DNA of 33,967 nt from assembly GCF_900240215.1 (NCBI RefSeq), contig NZ_LT964679.1, positions 682,014 through 715,980 of the forward strand, written 5' to 3'. This document shows, piece after piece, positions 27,261 through 33,967 of the stretch (within the stretch, counting starts at the first letter, position 1; each line of letters starts with the position of its first letter). The translations under genes were made by a program, and so were the position numbers. Under the pieces are notes generated by a model, which was not told the DNA's origin, made no database searches, and saw only the letters and a list, made by a program, of their open reading frames with translations. The stretch is from Raoultibacter timonensis (GTDB taxonomy: Bacteria; Actinomycetota; Coriobacteriia; Coriobacteriales; Eggerthellaceae).

Positions 27261-29858
27261 GTGGATAAACAAGATATCATCGATGCGAGACGAGAGGCAC
27301 GCAAGGGCGAGCGGATTTTCTATACGTCGTGCCCGAACAACGGGTGCTGGGATTCCGCCTGCATCCTGAAATGCCACGAGAAGGACGGCAAGCTCATCGC
27401 CGTCGAACCCGACGACACCGTCAATGCCGGCATGTGCCGCGAAGATGTTGAGTGGGAGAGCATCTGGCGCGGCATGGTGCAGATGCGCCCCTGCTCGATG
27501 GGGCACGCGTGGAAGGAAGAGCTCTACGGAGAGACGCGCCTTACCCATCCTATGAAGCGCATCGGCGAGAAGGGCCCCGGCAAGGGTTACTTCGTCGAGA
27601 TCGGCTGGGAAGAGGCGCTCGACACCATTGCCGAGAAAATGATCGAGATCAAAGAGAAGTACGGCGAGTTCGGCATCTTCCACACCCAGTACGGCAGCTT
27701 CAGCAAGAACGGCTTCCCGCTTGCCAAGTGGTGGCCGGCGAGCTTCGGGTTCTGGGGCGACCATTCGACCTCGGGCCACACCGCAGGCGAGAACTTCCAC
27801 CTGGGCTTCGACCTCACCAAATCGATGGTGAGCGGCACGAGCCCGGCGCTTCCCGGCTTCGAGGCGTCCGACGTGTTCAACTCCAAGCTCATCATCATGT
27901 GGGGCATGGATCCGGTCGTCGACTGGTTCGGCCCGACGTCCTACTACATGCAGCTTGCGCACGAGTACGGTGTGAAGACCATCGTCGTCGATCCGCGCTA
28001 CACCGCGAGCTGCGAAGTGCTCGCCGACCAGTGGATTCCCATCCGTCCCGGTACCGATCTCGCGATGCTCTTGGCCATGGCGCAGGTGCTCTTCGAAGAG
28101 GACCTCTACGACCACGAGTACGTGGCCGAGTGGGTCGAGCCCGAGGGCTTCAAGGAGTGGCGCGCCTACTGCCTGGGTGAGGGCGAGGACGGCGTGGCGA
28201 AGACGCCCGAGTGGGCCGAGGCCATCTGCGCGGTTCCCGCCGAGACGATCCGCGAGTTCGCGCGGCTCTACGGCACCACCAAACCGGTGCATCTGCAGTA
28301 CTTCTACTCCTGCGCGAAGCGCCATCTCGGCGAGTACAGCGCGGCGGCGGCCATGCTGCTCCAGACGATGACCGGCAACATCGCGTGCCCGGGCGGATGC
28401 CAGACCGGCTCGGCCCTGCCTACGCCCGGCCGCATCCCCACGCCCTTCGCCGACTTTAAGCAGGCGCCCTCCGACTACACGATCCCGGTGCTCTGCAACA
28501 ACAACAAACTCACCGAGACGCTCGCCTGCCAGAAGGACTACTGGGAAGGCCGCATGAGCGAAGACGAGTTCCGCCACCGCATCGGTGCGCCGACCGACGA
28601 TTCGCCGCTTCCCAACATCCAGATGCTCATCATCGAGAACAATTACGTGAACAACCACCACGACACGAACAAGCGCATGGAAGGCTTCGCCTCGACGGAG
28701 TTCAACTGGGGTTTCCAGTGGCACAAGAACCAGCCGTCGATGGAGTTCTGCGACATCGTGCTGCCGGCGCCCGTGTGGCAGTTCGAGGGCATGGACCAGT
28801 ACATGTACGGCCATCAGCGCTTCGTGAGCGGCCCGTCGGGCATGCGCAACTACTTCGTGTTCAGCGACGCGGGCTGCGAGTATCCCGGCGAGGTACGCTC
28901 GAAGGAATGGGTGTGGACCCAGATCGCCAAGCGCCTCGGCGTGGCCGAGCAGTACAACCCGCGCATGGTCGACGTCGCGTGGGAGGATTGGACCGCCGCC
29001 CAGCGCGCCATCTACAAAGAGGCGTACGAGGAGTGGGCCGAAGACAAATCCGGCGTTCTCAAGCGCATGGGCATCGATCCCAAGCCGTGGGACGAATTCG
29101 TTGAGAACCCCGTCGTGCGCATCCCGATCGATACGCCGTACTACCCGTACAAAACCTGCCTCGAAGCGGGTATGAATCCCTTCCAGACCGAATCGGGCAA
29201 AATCGAGTTCGTGTCGAGCTACGTGAAGAACAACGATCTCACCAAGACCAGGTGGCGCGGTCATTTCGATCCGATGCCGGTGTGGGAGCCGAGCTACGTC
29301 GAGGGCGATATCGCCACTGCGGCGGCCGACGGCTTCTACAATCCGAAAGCCAAGGAGTACCCGCTGTCGCTCGTCACGCCGGTTTCGGTGTACCGCCAGC
29401 ATTCTTCGAACGACAACAACCCGCTTCTGCGTGAGGACTGCTACCGACATGGCGTCTGGATCTCGGGCGTCGACGCGAAGGCGCGCGGCATCAAGGACGG
29501 AGATCTGGTGCGCGTGTTCAGCGAGACGGGCGAGATGGAGCTCGCCGCCTACGTGACCAACCGCATGATGCCGGGAACGGCCGCCGTGCACCACGGCGCA
29601 TGGTTCCAGGGCGGCGGCAAGAAAACCGAGCGCAACCCGTACGGCATGGACATGCGCGGCGCGCCCAACATCCTGCTCGACGACGTGCATCTTCCCAACA
29701 TCCTGGGCACGTTGCTCACGGCGGGACTCGTTGAGGTGGAGAAGGTTGCCGACGGCGATGTCGAGGGCTACGGTCCCGAGGCCGAGCGTTCGGGCATGCG
29801 CGGTGCGGCGACGGCGATCGCCTCGCGCAAAGCGCTGGGAGAGAAGGAGGCCCTGTAA
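27261..29858 (+). CDS. Molybdopterin (bis-MGD) oxidoreductase, catalytic subunit
   Basis: 865 residues, DMSO reductase superfamily. N-terminal iron-sulfur region: Cys24, Cys29, Cys34 (plus Cys38) and Cys78 before the superfamily stretch HPMKRIGEKG. Core: GWEEALDTIAEKM, then GDHSTSGHTAGEN, which aligns with the segment of DmsA holding the molybdenum-ligand serine, pointing to Ser169 (inference). Next come MWGMDPV, VVDPRYTAS and IPIRPGTDLAML, and the C-terminal pterin-binding domain with GVWISGVDAKARGIKDGD and the GAW segment. No Tat signal, so cytoplasmic. GTG 27261 has GAGGAGG five bases upstream. Relatives include pyrogallol transhydroxylase, acetylene hydratase and the catechol dehydroxylases of Eggerthella/Gordonibacter. 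Substrate unknown. Confidence 0.92.
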   Translation: MDKQDIIDARREARKGERIFYTSCPNNGCWDSACILKCHEKDGKLIAVEPDDTVNAGMCREDVEWESIWRGMVQMRPCSMGHAWKEELYGETRLTHPMKRIGEKGPGKGYFVEIGWEEALDTIAEKMIEIKEKYGEFGIFHTQYGSFSKNGFPLAKWWPASFGFWGDHSTSGHTAGENFHLGFDLTKSMVSGTSPALPGFEASDVFNSKLIIMWGMDPVVDWFGPTSYYMQLAHEYGVKTIVVDPRYTASCEVLADQWIPIRPGTDLAMLLAMAQVLFEEDLYDHEYVAEWVEPEGFKEWRAYCLGEGEDGVAKTPEWAEAICAVPAETIREFARLYGTTKPVHLQYFYSCAKRHLGEYSAAAAMLLQTMTGNIACPGGCQTGSALPTPGRIPTPFADFKQAPSDYTIPVLCNNNKLTETLACQKDYWEGRMSEDEFRHRIGAPTDDSPLPNIQMLIIENNYVNNHHDTNKRMEGFASTEFNWGFQWHKNQPSMEFCDIVLPAPVWQFEGMDQYMYGHQRFVSGPSGMRNYFVFSDAGCEYPGEVRSKEWVWTQIAKRLGVAEQYNPRMVDVAWEDWTAAQRAIYKEAYEEWAEDKSGVLKRMGIDPKPWDEFVENPVVRIPIDTPYYPYKTCLEAGMNPFQTESGKIEFVSSYVKNNDLTKTRWRGHFDPMPVWEPSYVEGDIATAAADGFYNPKAKEYPLSLVTPVSVYRQHSSNDNNPLLREDCYRHGVWISGVDAKARGIKDGDLVRVFSETGEMELAAYVTNRMMPGTAAVHHGAWFQGGGKKTERNPYGMDMRGAPNILLDDVHLPNILGTLLTAGLVEVEKVADGDVEGYGPEAERSGMRGAATAIASRKALGEKEAL

Positions 29859-30601
29859 TGACGCAGTACGGATTCCACTTCGATCAGAACCGCTGCTACG
29901 CCTGCCAGGCATGCAGCATCGCGTGCAAGGATTGGAACTCGATCGACCCGGGCGCCGAGAAATGGCTGACCGTGTACGAGTGGGAGAGCGGTACGTTCCC
30001 GAACATCCGCATCCATCCGCTTGCGTACTCGTGCGCTCACTGCGAGAAGCCCTCGTGCATTCCCGCCTGCCCCGAGAACGCGATCTACAAGGAGGAGACC
30101 TACGGAGCGGTGCTCGTCGACCAGGACAAGTGCACGGGATGCCGCAAATGCTACGACGCCTGCCCCTACGGCGCGCCGAAGTTCGCTTCCGACGATCCGG
30201 GAGAGAAGATGAGCAAGTGCACCATGTGCATCGACCGTCTGGAGGAGGGCCTTAAGCCCCTGTGCGCCGCGTCGTGCCCCCTGCGGGCGTTCGACTTCGG
30301 TCCGCTCGACGAGCTCATCGAGAAGTACACCGACATCCGCTGGGCGGAGGGGATGCCGTCTCCCGAGATCACCGAGCCGGCCTACCTCATCTGGCCGCAG
30401 CGCGAGAAGGAGCCGCTCGTTCCCTTCGATGCCGAGCGGGCCATCGAGCTTAACCGCCAGCGCGGCGATCTGGGAACGATGTTCGAAACGAAGGAGGATC
30501 TGACGGAATTCGAGAGCGGAACCATCGGCCGCAGCGAGCTTCGCATGAAGCATGAGAGCATGGCCGAGCTCATGCGCGCTACGCGCAACGACATGGCGTA
30601 A
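29858..30601 (+). CDS. 4Fe-4S ferredoxin subunit (DmsB-like) of the molybdoenzyme
   Basis: 247 residues. Sixteen cysteines in four groups predict four [4Fe-4S] clusters: C13/16/19/23, C59/62/67/71, C92/95/98/102 and C121/124/136/140. It carries electrons to or from the catalytic subunit. The C-terminal 100 residues are charged and lack a transmembrane helix. No NrfD/DmsC-type anchor gene follows, so the pair is probably soluble with an unknown electron partner. The ATG overlaps the TAA of the catalytic gene (TAATG) with AAGGAGG upstream, showing coupled translation. Confidence 0.94.
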   Translation: MTQYGFHFDQNRCYACQACSIACKDWNSIDPGAEKWLTVYEWESGTFPNIRIHPLAYSCAHCEKPSCIPACPENAIYKEETYGAVLVDQDKCTGCRKCYDACPYGAPKFASDDPGEKMSKCTMCIDRLEEGLKPLCAASCPLRAFDFGPLDELIEKYTDIRWAEGMPSPEITEPAYLIWPQREKEPLVPFDAERAIELNRQRGDLGTMFETKEDLTEFESGTIGRSELRMKHESMAELMRATRNDMA

Positions 30602-30626
30602 GGCCCTGCCGGCCATCGGGCCAGGG

Positions 30627-30713
30627 GCGTTCGCCGATTCGCGGCCAACGTGATCGGCGAACGCGCGGCCGCAGTTTTGCTTGCGAGCGGCAGCGGCGGT
30701 TTCCGCCGCTGCC
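30627..30713 (+). repeat. Two strong hairpins after the ferredoxin-subunit gene
   Basis: Hairpin 1: perfect 12-bp arms 30627-30638 and 30653-30664 (GCGTTCGCCGAT and complement) with a 14-nt loop. Hairpin 2: perfect 11-bp arms 30689-30699 and 30703-30713 (GGCAGCGGCGG and complement) with a TTT loop. Neither has a T-run. They may limit read-through or protect the upstream mRNA 3' end, letting the two enzyme subunits be made in greater amount than the transporter (inference). Confidence 0.7.
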
Positions 30714-30833
30714 AACGTGGGGATTCGCTTCCAAAGCGTGCAGGGCGCTCTTCCGCCAGACTGCGAATGCCGGTTTTGGAAACGGACCGGACGCCCCTGC
30801 GGGCCATCCCGCACGGGCGCCAACGAATCGGAA

Positions 30834-30852
30834 CGTCCGCCATGGGCGGACG
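30834..30852. promoter_or_regulatory. Perfect 8-bp dyad just before the GntP-family gene
   Basis: CGTCCGCC-ATG-GGCGGACG, 20 bases before the permease start codon. It could be an operator or an mRNA hairpin near the ribosome site. The rest of the gap has no clear promoter. Confidence 0.5.
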
Positions 30853-30872
30853 AGAAACGAAAGGGGAGTTTC

Positions 30873-32192
30873 ATGGAGTGGATAGGAGTCGTCGGCATCA
30901 TCGTCGGCCTCGTGTTCTTCGTCATTGCAGCCATGAAGGGCTGGAACGTTCTCATCACATCCATCGTAACCGCTATCATCATCGCGCTCACCAACGGCAT
31001 GGACATCGGAGCCGCCATGGTGGGCAACGAATCGTCGTACGTGACCGGTTTGGCTGGATTCGTCCAGAAGAACCTGCTCATTTTCATGGGCGCCGCCATT
31101 CTGGGCGAATACATCGACAAGTCGGGTGCCGCTAAAGCCATCGCCCAGGCCATCATGAACAAGGTGGGCACCAAGAGCCCGTATCTGGTGCTGCTGGGTA
31201 TCGCTGCCGTAGGCGCCATCCTCACTTACGCGGGCATATCGATGTTCGTGGCCATGTTCGCGCTCATCCCGCTGGCGCGGCCGCTGTTCAAGGAATGTAA
31301 CATCCCGTGGCATCTGTTCGCCGCCGCCTGGTCGCTTGCGGCGTGCTCGTTCACCATGGCGATGATCCCCGGCGTTCCGGCCATCGCATGGATCAACGCT
31401 GCGAACGGATGCGGCGTCTCGCTGACCGCGGCTCCCATCATGGGCATCGTCGGCTCGCTGATCGCCATCGTGGTTTCGTGCCTGTACATCAAGTTCGCGC
31501 TCAAGCGCGCCCAGGCCAAAGGCGAGGGATACCAGGCAGCCGAGGAAGACGGCGTCGTTGCCGAGGACAAAGAGCTTCCGAACCTGTTCTTGGCCCTGCT
31601 TCCGCTCATCCTGCTCATCGTCATCATCATCGTGGGATCGCAGCTGCAGGTTGCCAACGTCGTGTACATCGCCATGATCGTCGCCGTCATCGCATCGATG
31701 ATCGTGTTCAACAAGCATATTGCGAGCCAGCGCGACGTCATGGGCGCCGGTGCCAAGAACTCGCTCGGGCCGGCGCTGTTCACCTCCGCCGCCGTTGGCG
31801 TGGGCACCGTCGCCGCCGCTTCGGTGGGCTTCACGGCGATCTACGAAGCCATCTTCAACATGCCGGGCGGTGCGTACGTCTCGGCCGCTATGATGGCAGC
31901 TGTTCTGGGCGGCGTCATGGGATCCGGTTCGGGCGCGGTCGGCATCATCTCGGCCAACTTCCTCGCTCCGTATCTGGCGACCGGCGTCGATCCGGCGGCG
32001 CTTGCTAAGATCATCGCTACCTCCGCCACCATCGGCGGCGCGCTGCCGAACTCCGGCGCTATGTTCGGCATGCTGGCCGCCATGGGCTTGAATCACAAGA
32101 ACTCCTACAAGCACATCGCCGCCATCTCGATCGGAGCCGGGCTCTGCGCCCTCGTGGTCATGATCATCATGGCGAACATCGGCATCGTCTAA
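30873..32192 (+). CDS. GntP-family permease
   Basis: 439 residues, about 12 transmembrane helices, inner membrane. The pattern fits the GntP/citrate-transporter-like group: a first helix WIGVVGIIVGLVFFVIAAMKG, later MGAAILGEYIDKSG, MAMIPGVPAIAWINAANG, and a C-terminal MGSGSGAVGIISANFLAPYL with TSATIGGALPNSG. Known members carry gluconate, other sugar acids or small hydroxy acids. A charged cytoplasmic loop (KGEGYQAAEEDG...) splits the two halves. ATG 30873 has GGGGAG upstream. Position suggests it moves a substrate or product of the molybdoenzyme; the cargo is not predictable. Confidence 0.85.
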   Translation: MEWIGVVGIIVGLVFFVIAAMKGWNVLITSIVTAIIIALTNGMDIGAAMVGNESSYVTGLAGFVQKNLLIFMGAAILGEYIDKSGAAKAIAQAIMNKVGTKSPYLVLLGIAAVGAILTYAGISMFVAMFALIPLARPLFKECNIPWHLFAAAWSLAACSFTMAMIPGVPAIAWINAANGCGVSLTAAPIMGIVGSLIAIVVSCLYIKFALKRAQAKGEGYQAAEEDGVVAEDKELPNLFLALLPLILLIVIIIVGSQLQVANVVYIAMIVAVIASMIVFNKHIASQRDVMGAGAKNSLGPALFTSAAVGVGTVAAASVGFTAIYEAIFNMPGGAYVSAAMMAAVLGGVMGSGSGAVGIISANFLAPYLATGVDPAALAKIIATSATIGGALPNSGAMFGMLAAMGLNHKNSYKHIAAISIGAGLCALVVMIIMANIGIV

Positions 32193-32200
32193 GCGTTTTT

Positions 32201-32234
32201 CGCGGGGCCCCGCATGGCGGTGCGGGGCCCCGCG
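32201..32234. repeat. Very GC-rich 14-bp inverted repeat after the GntP-family gene
   Basis: Perfect arms CGCGGGGCCCCGCA (32201-32214) and TGCGGGGCCCCGCG (32221-32234) with a 6-nt spacer. Each arm itself contains the palindrome GCGGGGCCCCGC. The T-run TTTTT lies before it (32196-32200), not after, so it is not a standard terminator for the plus strand, although the hairpin alone may stall polymerase. The remainder up to 32432 has no clear promoter. Confidence 0.75.
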
Positions 32235-32432
32235 GCTCAAGGCCGCGCGGGAAGGCGTCGGTTCTGCGCCGCGAGGTCGTTCGGATCGGGTTTTGACGGG
32301 GCGGGGTCCTGCGCGCGTCTTGCGTTGCGCGGGGGCCGTACGGTTTTGGACTTTTAACTTGCATGCAGGCAGCGCAACTGCCCGAAACGGCAATCGCGCT
32401 TTCTGCATCGCACGGGGGAAGGCTGGGTTACC

Positions 32433-33932
32433 ATGGAATCACCTGAGGGAAAGGGCTCTGCGACCGAGCAGGTGTCCCTGTTCGAAAAGGTGCCCGAGGA
32501 CAAGAAGATCGGCTGGACGGGTGTCGCGGCGATACTCTCGGGCGTCGTTTCGAGCCTGACCAAGCTCATGGGCGGCGGCATCGTCGCGTACTACGCCGGG
32601 TGCTACTTCGGCCTCGGTGCGGCTGCCATCATGTTCGCGCTCAGCGTCTTTCTGACGTTCTTCGTCGGGCGGATATCGCTTCGCGAGGGCCTGCCGAGCA
32701 ACGTGACCTCGCGCCTGTACGTGTTCGGTACCAAGGGCTCCGCTCTCGATTCGCTCATCTGGATATTCCTCCTCGTGGGGACGCTCGCCATCGGCACCGT
32801 ACAGCTCGGCAACGCGATCATCTACTACTTCGGGTGGACCGACGAGATCGTGAAGCATGTGCTGTACCTGGCCATTTCGGCCGCGTGGGTGCTGATGTCG
32901 CTCTTCGGCATGAAGTTCATCGCGCGGTTCAACATGGTGTTCGTGGTGCTGCTGTTCCTCGCGCTCCTGTTCGTGACGGCGAGCATCGCCCAGGACGGGC
33001 ACCTCGTCGACGCCCTCACGCACGGGGTGCTCATCCCGCACGTGGGGCAGCTCGAGGGCTTCGCCTATGCGGTGAACTACAGCATCATGACGTCGGGTTT
33101 GATGGCGCTCTTCTCGTCGGACTTCACGCGGTTCGTCAAGCGCGAGCGCGACATGGCCGCCATCTCGGTGGTCGGAAGCGTGTTCGCCGTGCTCACCTAC
33201 GTGTTCGGCGCGTTGTTGGCCTACTACGGCTTCAACGTGTCCTACGAGTACTTCCTCGGACAGGGTTTGGACGAGGTGGCCGCTGCGAATGCGGCGATCA
33301 CCAACCCCGGCATCACGTTCGTGCTCTCGCTCGGGCTGGTGGGTTTGGTGATCATCTGCCTTTCGCAGCTCAAAGTGGAGACGTCGAACTCCATCAGCAG
33401 CAGCAACGCCATATCGAACCTGTTCGACAGCCTGTTCGGCATCAAGCTGAAATGGCCCGCTGCCGTGGTCGCGGTGAACCTGATCGGCCTGGTGTTCATC
33501 TTCGGCAACATCCTTGACCGCGTGAACGCGTTCATGGGCATCGGGAGCATCCTCACGATGTCGTGGTGCTTCCTGCTCATTACCGACTACTACATCGTGC
33601 GCGGAGGCCTTAAGATCGGCACGCGCGGCATCGTGTCGCTCAAGTACATCGAGGCGGTGAACTGGCGGGGCGTCTCGACGATCGTCATCGTCACGCTCGT
33701 CGCGGGAACGCTGTACGCGACGGGGAACCTCGCCGTGCCGTTCCTGCTCGTGGCGCCGATGACGGTGGCCCTCTACACGGCGTTGAGCCTCGTGTTCCGC
33801 AAGCGCGTGGTCGCGAAGGACAGGGCCATGCGCGCGAAGGAGTGCGCGGATCCTGAACTCGCCGAAGAGGTGGCGCGCGTGTCGGCGGGCGAGCACCCCG
33901 GCGCTTCGCCCGACGCGTACGCGGGGCTATGA
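32433..33932 (+). CDS. NCS1-family (CodB-like) permease
   Basis: 499 residues, about 12 transmembrane helices, inner membrane. It resembles the nucleobase:cation symporter-1 family (cytosine, allantoin, hydantoin, thiamine and pyridoxine carriers). It has a polar N-terminus (MESPEGKGSATEQVSLFEKV), KIGWTGVAAILSGVV, KLMGGGIVAYYAG, LFSSDFTRFVKRERD, and the later segment FLLITDYYIVRGG typical of the family. The charged C-terminal tail (about 460-499) is cytoplasmic. ATG 32433 has GGGGGAAGG about ten bases upstream. It is the last gene in the window and co-directional with the molybdoenzyme operon. A link to that enzyme is suggested by position only. Confidence 0.85.
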   Translation: MESPEGKGSATEQVSLFEKVPEDKKIGWTGVAAILSGVVSSLTKLMGGGIVAYYAGCYFGLGAAAIMFALSVFLTFFVGRISLREGLPSNVTSRLYVFGTKGSALDSLIWIFLLVGTLAIGTVQLGNAIIYYFGWTDEIVKHVLYLAISAAWVLMSLFGMKFIARFNMVFVVLLFLALLFVTASIAQDGHLVDALTHGVLIPHVGQLEGFAYAVNYSIMTSGLMALFSSDFTRFVKRERDMAAISVVGSVFAVLTYVFGALLAYYGFNVSYEYFLGQGLDEVAAANAAITNPGITFVLSLGLVGLVIICLSQLKVETSNSISSSNAISNLFDSLFGIKLKWPAAVVAVNLIGLVFIFGNILDRVNAFMGIGSILTMSWCFLLITDYYIVRGGLKIGTRGIVSLKYIEAVNWRGVSTIVIVTLVAGTLYATGNLAVPFLLVAPMTVALYTALSLVFRKRVVAKDRAMRAKECADPELAEEVARVSAGEHPGASPDAYAGL

Positions 33933-33967
33933 TCGTCCGCCCCCGCGGGCGAGTCGTGGCGGGGGGG

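Noticed and set aside
27234-29912. Open frame of 892 codons antisense to the molybdoenzyme gene
   Set aside because: It mirrors the real gene in a GC-rich genome, has a low-complexity His/Arg/Val/Leu composition, no ribosome site and no recognisable domain.
30579-32408. Open frame of 609 codons antisense to the GntP-family gene
   Set aside because: Asp/His/Arg-rich low-complexity translation expected from the complement of a membrane protein gene in GC-rich DNA.
32439-33896. Open frame of 485 codons antisense to the NCS1-family gene
   Set aside because: Same reasons: charged low-complexity shadow of a membrane protein gene.

Overview
The window is GC-rich, gene-dense bacterial chromosome with a core-gene backbone (clpX, valS, thrS, trxA, trxB, prfA, prmC, punA). 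Interspersed are a membrane-anchored LuxR-type regulator, a LysR-type regulator and a molybdopterin oxidoreductase with a DmsB-like iron-sulfur subunit. That mix suggests an anaerobic actinobacterium of the Coriobacteriia, most likely Eggerthellaceae (Eggerthella/Gordonibacter/Adlercreutzia relatives). This placement is inferred from gene content and protein character; no rRNA or marker comparison was possible. I saw no rRNA, tRNA, CRISPR array, transposase, integrase or phage gene.

Layout. (1) 1-7006: the 3' part of clpX, then valS, a small membrane zinc-ribbon protein and thrS, each followed by a hairpin. A 530-base gene-free stretch after valS holds a perfect 22-bp inverted repeat and a 25-base-period direct repeat. 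(2) 7008-14192: envelope and regulatory genes. These are two membrane-anchored proteins of unknown function, a LuxR-type regulator, a GIY-YIG-like small protein, a CPA2 antiporter with an unusual repeat-bearing tail, a YbjQ-like protein, a voltage-sensor-type K+ channel and a patatin-like phospholipase. (3) 14307-17289: a thiol-redox group of trxA, an msrA-msrB fusion and trxB. (4) 17398-22348: prfA, a DUF6125-like gene, prmC, an ATC-hydrolase-like gene, punA and a YycJ-like metallo-hydrolase, tightly packed on the plus strand. (5) 22377-25709, minus strand: a membrane-anchored C39-like protein that seems to lack the catalytic histidine, cysK, and a DUF3825-like protein. (6) 25958-33932: a LysR regulator, a molybdenum oxidoreductase, its four-cluster ferredoxin subunit, a GntP-family permease and an NCS1-family permease.

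Region 6 is the best candidate for an uncharacterised system. It looks like a regulated cytoplasmic reductase, dehydroxylase or transhydroxylase for an imported small organic molecule. It has no Tat leader, no membrane anchor subunit and no TorD-like chaperone in view, and it comes with two unrelated transporters. Known Eggerthellaceae catechol dehydroxylases are molybdenum enzymes of the same superfamily with similar small iron-sulfur partners, but the substrate here cannot be read from the sequence.

Several putative promoters share the -10 sequence TACAAT, three of them as TGnTACAAT. At prmC the spacing predicts a leaderless mRNA.
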